Made by a program: the position numbers and the translations under genes. Under the pieces are notes generated by a model. It was not told the DNA's origin. It made no database searches and was given only the letters and a program-made list of their open reading frames with translations. A stretch of 64,000 nt of DNA. Origin: Plantago major. Taxonomy: Eukaryota > Streptophyta > Magnoliopsida > Lamiales > Plantaginaceae. Numbering within the stretch: position 1 is the stretch's first letter; each line of letters opens with the position of its first letter. The stretch covers positions 27,749,397-27,813,396 of the forward strand of contig CM048841.1 in the NCBI GenBank assembly GCA_026545765.1. The letters run 5' to 3'. Below, one piece after another: positions 1 through 11,903 of the stretch.

Positions 1-724
1 TGTTCAGCAATATAAGTGTAAGTACTTTGCAATGTAAGTAAAACAAGTAATAAACTACAGAAAGTAAATAACACAAGTCTTTTTATAGTGGTATCTGAAG
101 GTGGCGTAATCCTTCAACTAATCCACTTCGGTCTTTCTCAGACCTAGAATCCACTAAGATAAATGAGGTAACCTTACAGATATCTTTTCTTGATTCCTAA
201 ATGTACTAGGTTCCCAACCAAGTGTTCCCCCTGAGTTATTCCCCGGCTTTCACAGGCAAGTACTTCCTGTACTCAGAAACCTTTTTGAGCTATTCCTTAG
301 CTTCCCAAGCTAAGTACTTCATGTGCTCAGCAACCTTGGAGTTATTCCTTAGTTTCCAAACTAAGTACTTTCTGTACTCCACGCCGTATATGGTGTTGGT
401 TTTAGGTTTGTTTGTCAGGTGAGCTTCTATAATAACTTGTTCAGTTATTCAGATAGCTCTGTGAATCAAGTATACTTAATACACTTTTCAATGTATGGTA
501 TCTTGTTCTCTACTGACCCAAGTCTATGGTAAGTGTTCAAGAGAATGAAACTTAGATATGAAATCTTAGTTCAACTCTTTCACAGATAACAATGCTCGTT
601 AAGGATCAGGACACTTAGAACTTTTGTGCTACTTAGAATCAAGAGCTTTGGTCGCAACAAAAAGCTTGAAAGTAAGTAGTTTGCTTGAGAGCACTTGTGT
701 GAGTATTCAATGTAAGTTCAGTGT
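1..724 (-). repeat. Old Copia-type LTR (element C), left part, cut by the window edge
   Basis: This is a diverged relative of the LTR of element A. The segment around 88-185 (GTGGCGTAATCC, then CCACTTCGGTC) matches 948-1050 and 19970-20070. It carries the same AGTTATTCC ... AAGTACTT hairpin modules. It stops at the AGTGT target duplication (720-724) made by insertion of A and resumes at 21169. By alignment with the A LTR, roughly 150 bp of its left end lie outside the window. It is either a solo LTR or the 5' LTR of a minus-strand element extending left; the window cannot decide which. Confidence 0.8.
228..380 (-). other. Tandem stem-loop modules in the C LTR
   Basis: Modules of the form GAGTTATTCC, inverted repeat, GTACTTCNTGTNCTC occur in tandem. 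Two have perfect 8-bp stems: CTTAGCTT/AAGCTAAG at 296-303 and 307-314, and CTTAGTTT/AAACTAAG at 348-355 and 358-365. A third, imperfect module lies at about 235-275. The stems differ from each other but stay paired. In the minus-strand transcript they would lie between the LTR TATA box and the primer site. Confidence 0.7.
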
Positions 725-2128
725 TGTTGGTTCAGATAACGGCAAAGTAAAAGACTAGAGGGGGGGGGGGGGGTGAATAGTCTTTTAAAACTTTTGTCGA
801 TAAACACGATTTCTCGAAACTGGGGTTTCTGATACTTAAATTCAGAGCGCGGAAGACTTTAAGATAGGTAAGTGCAGAAACAATAAGTATGTGTGTGTGT
901 GCTTTGCTGAAATGTAAATACAGTAAGTTAAATGACACAACAAATATAGTGGTATCTGGAGGTGGCGTAATCCTCCAACTAATCCACTTCGGTCTTTCTG
1001 AGACCTAGAATTCACTAGAACAGATAATTGAGTTCACCTTACAATAATCCTATTCTAAGATTCTTAAACAAATGGTTCCCAACCAAATGTCCCCCTGAGT
1101 TATTCTGACTCCTAGAGCTAAGTACTTCCTCTACTCGAGATAACCTTGGAGTTATTCCCGATTTCCCAAATCAAGTACTTCCTCTACTCACGCCTTGATG
1201 GTGTTGGTTATAAGGTTTTTGTCGGAAAAGCTTCGTATAACTTTTGATTATGTTTTCAGAGAGCCAATCGAGCAGACTACTTAATACACTTGTTCGGTGG
1301 ATGGCGATGCGCTCTTCTTGACCCAAGTAATTGATGTCCGTTCTGGAGAATGAGCTTCAGAAAGAGTATCTGATAGTTCAACTCTTTCACGAATAACAAT
1401 CTCTTGTTAAGGTTCAGAACAACTTAGAACTACTAGTGATTCTTCAAACGTAAAGCTTTGAAAGGGTAGTAGAGTGCTTGAGAGAATACTTTGCTTGATG
1501 GTAATTTTTTGCAAGATAGAGCGTTCTAAGGTGTGTTCTTCAAGCATCTAAGTGTGTGATATATATAGATAAATTTGAGAGGCATTTGAATTATGTCCGT
1601 TGTGCTCTCCATCAAATTATATCCGTTTATATCTTGAACTATGTACTCAGAAGTCACTATCTCATTTTTCAGAGGATCGCTTAGATTTCCGATGCATTTA
1701 ATACATAGTACTGTTCATTGTCCTATAGTCTCAACGGATACATGAGCCTTTCTGATGGCTTGCATGCTCCATACTCATGATGTCATATGTCCAGAATCAT
1801 ATTTCGAAAGTAAGTTAATATACTTAAGAAAGGATTAAGGACATAGTCTTTCTGAGTTAGACTAAACCTTTGTGTCTTCATAAACCTTGTGCAATCTTCA
1901 GTCTTCTAATCTTCAGAAAAGCTCCATTGCTAGGATTGATCTTCATGGTCTTCTTGAAATAAAAAATTACACTCAGAGACCTATAATCCTAATACAAGAT
2001 TCTGAGACTAATCATACTCGGTGATTTCCTCTTTTACAATGTTCAAGTGAACCAAGAGTACTTAATCACCTTTACGCTAAGATAAGAACATGTGATGAGT
2101 GATCAAAATACTAACAGATATTCTAAAA
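725..2128 (-). repeat. Element A 3' LTR
   Basis: About 1.4 kb, nearly colinear with 19752-21168. It starts at TGTTGGTTCAGATAACGG (plus strand) and ends near the AACAGATATTC shared by both copies. A G homopolymer lies at about 760-773. Hairpin modules are present at about 1097-1195. It abuts the polypurine tract at 2131-2142. Confidence 0.9.
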
Positions 2129-2130
2129 AA

Positions 2131-2142
2131 TTTCCCCTTTTT
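2131..2142 (-). other. Polypurine tract of element A
   Basis: The minus strand reads AAAAAGGGGAAA immediately before the 3' LTR. This is the position and composition expected for the plus-strand primer of an LTR retrotransposon. Confidence 0.75.
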
Positions 2143-2433
2143 GATGGTCATCCATGACTATCTTCGAGTCCTATTACAAAATTGTAATCACGGAAGAAAA
2201 CAATCCACCACTTAATCATTTCAAATGATATTCAATTTTAGTTGAATTAAGTGCGAAGTAATCATCAACCAAATCACAAGAAGTGATCTTTGGCGATAAG
2301 TTGTCATCTATTAAAATGTATTTGAGAATCGATCTTGAGATAGTACGTTTCTGAAATGATGCAACTTTTACATATAGAGAATTTTAGAAACAATCAGCAA
2401 GATTACAAAAAGTAATAAAACATACTAAGTAAA

Positions 2434-5056
2434 TTAGAACACAGGAGAGTCTAAACTCCAAGAGAGTATTCTAATGTTACTAGTCTTCAAGTCTTCAGAA
2501 ACGCAACTTGGGTTTTGATACCTCAAGTTCTTCAGCACCCTTTCTGGATCAGTTGACATGATCATCCACTTTTCTGCATTCTTGGACATAGTCATAAAGA
2601 ATCCTTCTGACAGAGAGCTCTGTCTTTCTGGATAAGTCACATATTTCATGGTAACTCTTGCCAAGTTTGTGATTCTTCCGCAGAAAGTGTTTGACCCAGA
2701 AGTACTTTCCCCAGACCCAGGCATGGTCTACTTGCAGCTGAGATAGGTTGAAATACTTGTATATTTCTTCCAGATAGTGTATATCATCTAGGTATTCGTC
2801 CAATGTCATATAGAATGACTCATAGGTTGAAACACCTAGTTTGTTCTTCCTGCTGTAACTACCATCCATTTTTCTTACCTTGTGTACATCATCAGGTTTT
2901 GGGTAAGGACAGGCAAAAGAAAGATCCATCTTTCTGGCTTCATTCCTCTTTTCTACTTCAAAGTTTAGCCAGGCATGAAGGTGCTCATGTTTTAGCAATT
3001 CTGGCTTGCCTTCTCTCCATTTCAGGATCTGGTTGAGGATAGGAGTTGGAAACTTATCATTGACAAGTAGGTGTTGTAGTTCCAGAATCCAATACCCTCT
3101 CTTGTTCAGAATGCACCTATATGAAGATTCTTCATTACTAGTCTTCATATACTTAATGTGGGCATCAGTTGGCCTTTCTTGATGTGTTTCATTGTTTATT
3201 CTGCCAAACTGAAAATCCCTTCTTGCTTTTCTGTTTGGTGGCCTTCTGTTAGGAGATCCTCTAACCCTTTCTTCCTGCCTTGGGGTTGTGCTGGTGGATG
3301 TTCCTTGTAATGACTTGGTATTTCCAGAAGGGGTTCTGGCTGCTAAAGGTCTTGCTGCCAGAGGATGTTGTGAAGTAGTTGCTTGTCTCCTTTTCTTATG
3401 AAGTGGATGTTCATCTGTGTCAGATTCATTCTCATCATCATTGAAGTCCAAAATTGGAGACTTGCAGCTTTCTTGACCTCTTACCTCTCCTTCTTCTTGG
3501 TCTTCTCCTTCTTCAGGATTATTCTGGTTGTTCCCATCTGAGATCCTAAGGGACTTGGTTCCCCTAGTTATCATACTTCTCAGCCTTCTGGCTGGTTGAT
3601 CTGGGATAACTTCTTCAGCAAGGGTGTCTCCAGTGGTGCTCTTAATGATAAGTTGACTTGAGGAGGGAGGAATTGATTGTTTTCTTTTTCTTCCTCTGCC
3701 TTTCCGAGGCATCTCTTCTTCCCCCTTAGTCATGAATGACTGACTCATGATAGCATAAGCTTCAGAGAGAGTTTCAAAGTTTTTCTGGAGATTGTTGTGC
3801 ACCCTGACTAATTCTTGAAGTTCTTTCTTGACTCGTGTTACGCTTAACAGGTTCTGCTCCTTTCATTGAGCTCTTCAAGTGGTCTTAGGGCGTTGGCTTG
3901 CGCGACGGCATGGTAGCTTCATTCAATGCTGCATTAGCATTGTTACAATCCTCATCCCTGACCAACCCTAGGTCTTTCTGAGAGAGAGCTATGCTGGTTG
4001 CTCTGTTGAGTAAAGCAGCAGCCAATGGCTTCATCTCTTCTGGGACGGATTTTAGCACTTCTGTATCTTGGGCAACTAGTGTCTTTCTGAGCTCTAAAAA
4101 GTCATTGTTCCTTGTACGGTGCTCTTCACTTCTTGAACTACTTGGTGCAGAGAATATATGAGGAGCAAGTAGGGCTCTTTGTCTTTGAGTGACAAGTCTC
4201 TCATCTTACCTTGATAATCAAGTTGTGGGTTTGACATCACTATCATAATCCTTTTCTTGGATTGTTTGTAGATTGACAATCTTCTTCTGCTTTCCATCAA
4301 GTGTGCTGGCCTTCTGAGAAGATGTAGAAGGTCTTTCTGATGCAGTCTCAGCATCATGCTCTTCATCATCATTGTCATCCATGGCATTTATCTCAGCAGC
4401 TGTGACAACAATGGCATTTTTCAAATTTCTTTGCTCATCTAGGAGTGCCAATTCCTTGGCATTAGCTTCTTCGAGCTTCTTGATTTTGGCTTCCTTTTCA
4501 TCAACAAGAGCTTGAGTCTCAATGTTGATTCTATTCTCTTCTTCCAATACCTTTCTGAGTTGTTCAATCCTAAACTCAGCGGCTGAAATTTCTTCTATGG
4601 CATCATTGTGTTCAGCCTGTTGGGTATCTTGATGAGACTTGGGAGGTGATGATGATGGATCTTTCTGAGCAATTGAGGGAGTAGCCTTTTCTCCACTTAT
4701 TTTGCTAGCTTTCTGAATCCCGCCTTGTCCAGATTGGGGATCATCATTCTGATCATCATCATCATCACTCTTGTTCTTTGCTTCTTGGTTTGGATGCTCA
4801 GAGGGAGGTTCTTGATAATCATTTTCGTCGATCTCCTCGTCATCTTCTGAAACCAGGTTGATCACATTTGGGAATGTAATCATCCTCCCATTAACTTCTT
4901 CTTGTTCAGTAGGATAAGTAGTGAGCTTGTTGGGCAAGGCAGGATGGGTAACCATCTGCTCTTGGGTTTGAGCATCCGCAGACTTGAAATCTGCTAAAAC
5001 TCTTTGTGCTACTTCATGAATGAAGTCTTCATGCATCAGAGTGGCAAATGAGTAGG
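2434..5056 (-). pseudogene. Element A extra ORF region, distal part
   Basis: Reading frames downstream of pol on the same strand as gag-pol. The segment at about 4218-5056 is acidic (runs of Asp/Glu) followed by a heptad-like Glu/Lys/Leu/Ala stretch consistent with a coiled coil. The segment at about 2549-3802 has a basic, nuclear-localisation-like patch (RKGRGRKRK), an acidic middle and an aromatic, lysine-rich C-terminal part. I see no signal peptide and no hydrophobic membrane segment, so an envelope function is not supported. Function is unknown. The region is separated from its proximal half by element B. It should be regarded as part of a broken fossil. Confidence 0.6.
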
Positions 5057-5061
5057 ACTCT

Positions 5062-6294
5062 TGAAAGTGCAATTTAGTGCACTTTGTTTAGTAATTCAAC
5101 CTTTCTTCGTACCATTACCGGTTCAATGTTTGTAGTTGTTTTTCTATGAATATTTTGTAGGATATATCAAGTTGGGCTTAAACATGCTTAATGGATCAAA
5201 AGGAATCAATGAGCCCAAAGGAATGCTATTGCTTGATGAAAGACTAAGATTAAGGGGGAGATTGAAAATGCAAGTTGCACTTGATTAGTTAATCTTATCT
5301 TTCATGATTCAGTTCAATGTTTGTGTTTGTTGTTGTTGTTTGTGAACTGCAGGATTTCAATGTTGTGCAACATTGCGAAATAGTGCCGATACAATGTTGG
5401 AACAACATTACGGACAACACAGACAACATAGAAACAAGCAGGCCAATTGGACTGATGACTTGGACTGGAAGCAATCAATTCGAATTTCTGCAGGAATAAG
5501 AAAAGAGTTTGAGCTGCTTTGGACATAAGGAATGCAATCTAAAAAGAAGGAAAGAGTTTGACAAGTTATGGGCACCTTGAAAGTAAGAAGGAAATAAAAG
5601 ATTCTCTAGAGATAATCTTGGAAAGATTTTCCAGCCAGCCATATACAGAGAAACAACGTTAGTTTCTTCCTGCTGAGATCAAAGAGAGAATCTTTCAAGA
5701 ATATTGTTGAAGAAAGCAAGAAGGAAATATATTGTTGAAGACACTAATATGGGAATTTCCTTCTAGCTGATTATTGAAGAAAACAAGAACATGGAAAATT
5801 GCCTTTGCTGAGATCCTATTGCCTTTCGACTTGGATGGGGTAGCCGATATCTCAAGTATATATACAAGGATTCACCGAGCAATCATTGAGCCTTTCTTGA
5901 TGATCAATCGAGATTTTATTAAAAGAGTTTAGGCTTCTTGTTTTCTCGCTAGCTTTAGAGTTTGTCTAAGAGTATTCATTGTTGAATAACTCTTTCAAAC
6001 ATCGACCTAGAATAGCTTTTCTTGTTGGTTCTTCTAGGGCTAGTTTTGGTTGTTTAATCAATAAATGCGTGATTGTATTAAACCCACTTGATTAGATCTA
6101 CTTTTCTCGTCATTAGATATTTTGCCTCTATGCCGCCAATATATTTTTCTATATATTGGCTTGGTAATAAGTTTCATTCTTATTCATCCGCGCCATCTGT
6201 TGCTATGTTGAAGACAATGTTGAACAACATTGTTGGCAACATTGTGTCTATTGATCTTGTTTCAAGTACCAATCCGGGATCTTAAGTTCTAACA
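5062..6294 (+). repeat. Element B 5' LTR
   Basis: 1.2 kb. A TATA-like AAGTATATATACAAGG lies near 5857-5872. A second copy of the polypurine tract/LTR-start module is inside the LTR (AAGGGGGAGATTGAAAATGC, TGAAAATGC starting at 5263). Perfect hairpins made of CAATGTTG and CAACATTG lie at 5358-5375 and 6215-6232. Confidence 0.9.
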
Positions 6295-6296
6295 AG

Positions 6297-6308
6297 TGGC
6301 ATCAGAGC
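6297..6308 (+). other. Primer-binding site of element B
   Basis: TGGCATCAGAGC begins two bases after the LTR. It matches the usual plant Copia initiator-Met site TGGTATCAGAGC at all but one base. Confidence 0.8.
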
Positions 6309-6325
6309 CAGCCACCTAACTACTG

Positions 6326-7290
6326 GTGTCTGGATTTGGTACTACTACAATGGAAGTTGCAAACTCAAGTGTCTACAGGCCACCTATGCATGATGGATCG
6401 AACTACCACTCTTTGGAAAATCGGATGAGGACATACATCAAGTCCATTGAAGGTCGAGCTTGGAGATCTGTTCTAGAAAGATTTGTGCAGCCTCTTGAAG
6501 GACACGATCTTGATGGAGATATTGTTCCCATACGAAGAACGCTTCACTGCAGGTGACTTTCTTTTAAGCTCTTACAATGAAAAATCTTTAAATGCCATTT
6601 TTGGACATGTTGATGCTCATATGTTTAAAATCATTCAAAATTGCACTACTGCTAAACAAGCTTGGGACTTACTTCAGAATCATTGTGAAGGTGATAATAG
6701 TGTCAAACAAACTAAACTTGAATGCTTTGGTCAAAATTTGAAAATCGAGAATGGAAGAAGTCAAACCATTGATTCTTATTTTGAAAAGCTTTTGACTTTG
6801 TCTAATGATGTTCAACTTCTTGGTGATGCTATTTCCAACAAGCAACTGATTTCTAAAGCCATTCGATCTCTCTCTCCAAAATTTGACACTAAAGTTACTA
6901 TTTTGGAAGACACTCACAATCTAGCTACTATGGATTTTCATACCTTGATGAACAATTTGAAAAATTTTGAGATAATTGATAACGAAAGAAAAGGTACGAA
7001 AATCCTTAGTATGTCCCTTCACTCTAAATCTAAAGCTAAAGTTACTGAGTCTGAAAGCAGTAGTGATGATTCTGATGACATGACTGAAGAAGCCTACAAT
7101 GACTTGGTTAGGAAAATTGAGAAACTTAGATTCAGGAAGAATTCTAATAGAGGCTCTTCGAGCAACTCAAAAGGAACTAGAAATTTCAAAAAGAAAACTG
7201 GTGTGTCAAACTCTAGCCCTAGTCTTAGTAAACTTAGTAAAGTTAGATGTTTTGAATGTCAAGGATGGGGGCATTATTAGAATGAATGTG
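6326..7290 (+). pseudogene. Element B gag region
   Basis: It opens with a Sirevirus/Copia-type Gag start (RPPMHDGSNY, then MRTYIKSIEGRAW). A UBN2-type Gag core follows (AWDLLQNHCEGDNSVKQTKL, then LISKAIRSLSPKFDTKV). It ends in a serine- and lysine-rich tail with a CX2CX4H zinc-knuckle-like motif (CFECQGWGHY). Gag forms the virus-like particle of such elements. The region is a fossil and is interrupted. Confidence 0.8.
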
Positions 7291-7319
7291 CTAACACTCT
7301 TCGAAAAGAGAAAAAGACT

Positions 7320-8647
7320 ATGCTTGCTTGTCTCAGTGATGTTTCAGATGACGAACAGGAAGATGATGATCCAGAAGTTCATGCCAAAGCCCTATCTCCT
7401 GTTCTGAACAATGTTGAGAAACAATGTTGGTCCAACATTGATAGTCCAACATTGACAAAAGAAATCTTTTTCGACTATGATGATTCTCAAAACTGTGAAA
7501 CACTTTTCTGGACTAACCCTGAGGAATCAGTTTCTACTAATGTTTTGTGTCTACATGGTTCAGTTGATCTATCTGCAGATTATCACTGGGAAGAGCTGAA
7601 ACTGATGAATGAAAACAATGTTGAGTCAACATTGACATCAACATTGTCTGTTTTCGAAACTGTCTCTTCTGATGTCTCTATCCAGAAAGGCACTGTACTC
7701 CAAGAATAAGCAAAGTTGTTGCAGTCTTGAGCAAAGTTAAAGACACTACTCCTGAGAAAACTGACACTGAACCTGAAAAGGTGTCTAAACCAAGAACTCC
7801 AGCTGGTGTACAAGGAGAAATTGTCAATGCTGACAGCAATGATGACACAACATTGAGCTCAACATCACAGGCAGAAATTCCATCTGACGGTACCCATGAG
7901 ATGAGCATGATAGGTGAACCCAGCACTCCTATGGCTAATGGTCTTATGCTCAGCAGAATCGATGTTGGAGATGATGTTGACCTAACATTGTACAGAACAA
8001 TGACTCACAGCCTTCTATATCTATCAACCAGCATACCTCACATCATGTTTTATGTGTGTGTTTGTGCCAGGTATCAGTCTAACCCTAAAATCCCACACCT
8101 GATTGTTCTTAAAAGATTTTTCATATATATATCAAGAACTGTTAATCTTAGATTATGGTATGCATGTGATACAAACACTAATCTAGTGGGATTTAGTGAT
8201 TCTGATTGGGCTGGTGTTCTAGATGATAGAAAATACACTAGTGGAGGTTGCTTTTATCTTGATTCTAATTTAATGTCATGGTATTTCAAGAAACAGAACA
8301 ATGTGTCACTCTCATATGTTGAATCTGAACATGTAACATCTGGGAGTTGTGTTACTCAATTGATATGGGTGAAAAATATGATGCATGACTTTGGTCTTCA
8401 ATGTGATACCTTGTTGATGTTCTGTGATGACCTTAGTGCCATAAATAATTTTAAGAAGCCTGTTTTGCACTCACGCACGAAACACGTAGACATTAGGTAT
8501 AATTTTCTTATGGATATGGTCAATCTGCAAGTAATAGTCATACAACACTTAGATACAACCAATCAACTTGCAGATATTGTTACCAAGCCTTTGAATTGTG
8601 AGAGATTCTTCAGTCTTAGGAGATCTCTTGATTTGTGCTCTTTGTGA
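7320..8647 (+). pseudogene. Element B linker and Copia RNase H remnant
   Basis: The first part (to about 7970) is an acidic Ser/Thr-rich stretch without a recognisable pol domain. It is dense in CAATGTTG/CAACATTG words. From about 7985 on it is Copia RNase H: a LVGFSDSDWAGVLDDRKYTS-type block (usual GYSDADWAG), SYVESEHVTSGSC (usual STAEAEY), the D of FCDDLSAINN, and HVDIRYNF, then ADIVTKPL. RNase H removes the RNA template during reverse transcription. The rest of pol is not recognisable here. Confidence 0.75.
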
Positions 8648-10677
8648 TCTTAGATGTTGAAACCAGTGTTGACTCGACATCACAGTCAACACTGGCTGCA
8701 GAAAAGTGATGTATTTTTTGTTGCCTTTTGATTTTCTTTATTTTCTTTATTTTTCTTGTGTGTGTCTATGTGCTTTCTGTGCTTCTGTACTGGTCTATGG
8801 TTGTTCCTGCTTTGTAGCTTACAGTGGTGATGCTTAGGGTTTGAAAGGCTATTTGAAACCAAGGTTGAAAGGGATCGAGTCTCCTGTGTGTTTGTTTTAT
8901 GTAAAACCCACTTTTGCTGCTTTTTGGCTATTTTTACTCGTACCTTGACTCACTCTTGATGTTGCCTCCTGTCCTTTATGCTTAATAAATCTAATGAATT
9001 ATGATAAAAAGGGCTTGAAGTGTTTCCGTCGAGGATCGTGTTGAGCAGGTTTCAAATACTATCCAGATATCGACGTGGCCAATGTGTCATATGTCGGGAG
9101 GGTTGATGGCCTGTACTGAAAACCGACACGCACAAAAGTGTCGATTCTCGTAATGCTGCTGGTTCACTTTCTGAGTACCAAATTACCCAATGTGGTCAAA
9201 TGAGTGATTTTATGCCATGAGACGTGTGTTTGCCTAACTCCGCATAGGCTTCGGCTTTGGAGCGGATTCATACGTGTTCCAATTATTTGACATGGTTCAC
9301 GGTCTCATGGTCACCCCCACTCAAACTTATGCTAATTGTTCAATTTACTTCTTGAGGCAATGTTGAGTGTGTTTCTTTGGTATTCCTTTCTCTCTCTGTC
9401 TTTGCCTGCAGCATCAGTGGTGTTAATCGAATTTGCACATTTTGAGACTTGGTTTCCTGGCTGACTTACATTAAGAGTGGTCTGATTTCCCGATGTTGTC
9501 ATCAATGTTGAGTCAGCATGCTGGTCAACATTGGCTGTCCTTGGAGTACTTTCTGACTTATATTTGCTCTTTTTTATATGTGCTTCTCTATCTGACCTTT
9601 CTGTGTGTTTTTGGGTTTGAGGGGGAGTAGGTCTGAGGTGTTTCAGGTCTAAGGTGTTTCATTGGGGTTTGGGGTTTTTGCTTTCCTGTTCTTGCATTTC
9701 AAGTCATTATTTAAGATCAAGATTTTTGGTCAACCTCCCTAGGGTTTATCTGTTTATCTGATTACTATGACTTGACGGATAACTGTTTTACTTGTAACTT
9801 TAATCTTTTATTAACCGTTATGCACAGTTTCTGTAGCATTGATATATATTTGCAGGATCGTTTAAGGCAAACCCAACAACACCCATCATGACCATCCATT
9901 CTTATCCTAACACTGCCCTCCAGCCGATCCAAACTTTTTTCCTGCTTTTGCTATCACCTTGGCTGCCAGTGTTGAACTCATTGTTTTCAACATCATTCTC
10001 CAACATTGCACAGCTCTTATTGCAGGTCCTATAGTCCACAACTCAGTATTGCACTCATTGCATGTCTTCTTGTCTCCTTCTGTGAACTTGGTTGAATAAT
10101 CTGAGAAATATCTTTCTTCTCAAAAAGGGGGAGAAGAGAAGAGATTGAACAAAAAGCAAACATACTTTATTTTGTTATATTGCTCTCGTCTAATGTTGAG
10201 GGGGAGTTCTGTAGTTTCATGCCTGTTATATTTGTTTGTTTCTAACAAGTTTGTTCAGGTGTGTTTTTGTGAAGAAAGACAAAGGGGGAGATTGAATAGT
10301 GCAGTGTTGACTGCAATGTTGTGTCAACATTGCAGACGACTTTGTTTACTGCACTTATACTGCGATTCTACGCAAGTTTGTCTTTATTCACTAACTACTG
10401 AGTGCAGGAATTGTCAAAAGAAGTATGATATGATGTCCATGATGAGTTCAAAGGAGATGAGTAGACAAAGACATAAGAGGGAGTTTGAAAGTGCATATTT
10501 ACAGCAATGTTGAGTTCTATGTTGACTCAACATTGTCCATCAGCATTGATCGATTGCACTTTATCTTTCAGTTCCCAACAAAGGTTTCCTCTTGACTTGT
10601 TTAAATCCTACTTGTTCGATTTGACTAACAAACTGGTTTTAGGTTGTGTGAAGAAAGATCAGAATTAAGGGGGAGAT
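8648..10677 (+). other. Element B long 3' non-coding region with repeated polypurine tracts
   Basis: About 2 kb with no supportable coding region. It contains purine tracts (GAGGGGGAG near 9618, AAAAGGGGGAGAAG near 10124, GAGGGGGAG near 10198, AAAGGGGGAGAT near 10281, AAGAGGGAG near 10474, TTAAGGGGGAGAT at about 10665-10677). Several are followed by TGAA(A/T)AGTGC-like LTR-start sequence. Multiple polypurine tracts upstream of the 3' LTR are a described Sirevirus trait. Confidence 0.7.
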
Positions 10678-11898
10678 TGAAAGTGCAATTTAGTGCACTT
10701 TGTTTAGTAATTCAACCTTTCTTCGCATACATTACCGGTTCAATGTTTGTAGTTGTTTTCTATGAATATTTTGTAGGATATATCAAGTTGGGCTTAAACA
10801 TGCTTAATGGATCAAAAGGAATCAATGAGCCCAAAGGAATGCTATTGCTTGATGAAAGACTAAGATTAAGGGGGAGATTGAAAATGCAAGTTGCACTTGA
10901 TTAGTTAATCTTATCTTTCATGATTCAGTTCAATGTTTGTGTTTGTTGTTGTTGTTTGTGAACTGCAGGATTTCAATGTTGTGCAACATTGCGAAATAGT
11001 GCCGATACAATGTTGGAACAACATTACGGACAACACATAACATAGAAACAAGCAGCCAATTGATGATGACTTGGACTGGAAGCAATCAATTCGAATTTCT
11101 GCAGGAATAAGAAAAGAGTTTGAGCTGCTTTGGACATAAGGAATGCAATCTAAAAAGAAGGAAAGAGTTTGACAAGTTATGGGCACCTTGAAAGTAAGAA
11201 GGAAATAAAAGATTCTCTAGAGATAATCTTGGAAAGATTTTCCGACCATATCTGAGAAACAACGTTAGTTTCTTCCTGCTGAGATCAAAGAGAGAATCTT
11301 TCAAGAATATTGTTGAAGAAAGCAAGAAGGAAATATATTGTTGAAGACACTAATATGGGAATTTCCTTCTAGCTGATTATTGAAGAAAACAAGAACATGG
11401 AAAATTGCCTTTGCTGAGATCCTATTGCCTTTCGACTTGGATGGGAGCTGTCGATATCTCAAGTATATATACAAGGATTCAGCCGAGCAATCATTGAGCC
11501 TTTCTTGATGATCAATCGAGATTTTATTAAAAGAGTTTAGGCTTCTTGTTTTCTGCTAGCTTTAGAGTTTGTCTAAGAGTATTCATTGCTGGAATAACTC
11601 TTTCAAACATCGACCTAGAATAGCTTTTACTGTTGGTTCTTCTAGGGCTAGTTTTGGTTGTTTAATCAATCGTCTGTGATTGTATTAAACCCACTTGATT
11701 AGATCTACTTTTCCTGTCAGTAGATATTTTGCCTCTTTTAATATATTTTTCTATATATTGGCTTGGTAATAGAAGTTTCATTCTTATTCATCCGCTGCCA
11801 TCTGTTTGCTATGTTGAAGACAATGTTGAACAACATTGTTGGCAACATTGTCTATTGATCTTGTTTCAAGTACCAATCCGGGATCTTAAGTTCTAACA
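10678..11898 (+). repeat. Element B 3' LTR
   Basis: Colinear with 5062-6294. It is preceded by AATTAAGGGGGAGAT and ends TTCTAACA at 11898, followed by ACTCT. Confidence 0.9.
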
Positions 11899-11903
11899 AC
11901 TCT

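Larger units (their letters stand above)
5062..11898 (+). mobile_element. Element B: 6.8-kb Sirevirus-like non-autonomous Copia element nested in A
   Basis: LTRs 5062-6294 and 10678-11898 begin TGAAAGTGC or its direct equivalent and end TTCTAACA. They are flanked by the target duplication ACTCT (5057-5061 and 11899-11903). The primer site at 6297-6308 reads TGGCATCAGAGC (initiator-Met type). Recognisable parts are a gag with a zinc-knuckle-like motif, an uncharacterised linker and a Copia RNase H. Most of pol is not recognisable, so the element looks non-autonomous as well as broken. A 2-kb 3' untranslated region carries repeated polypurine tracts. The LTRs are about 95% identical by eye. It is younger than A, since it sits inside A. 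Confidence 0.92.

Noticed and set aside
222-422. Short plus-strand frame with repeated Tyr-Phe-Leu-Tyr-Ser-like peptides
   Set aside because: The peptide repeats are just the tandem hairpin modules of the C LTR read on the strand opposite to the element.
2549-3802. Possible retroviral envelope gene in element A
   Set aside because: No signal peptide, no transmembrane helix and a basic nuclear-type patch, so the envelope label is not supported.
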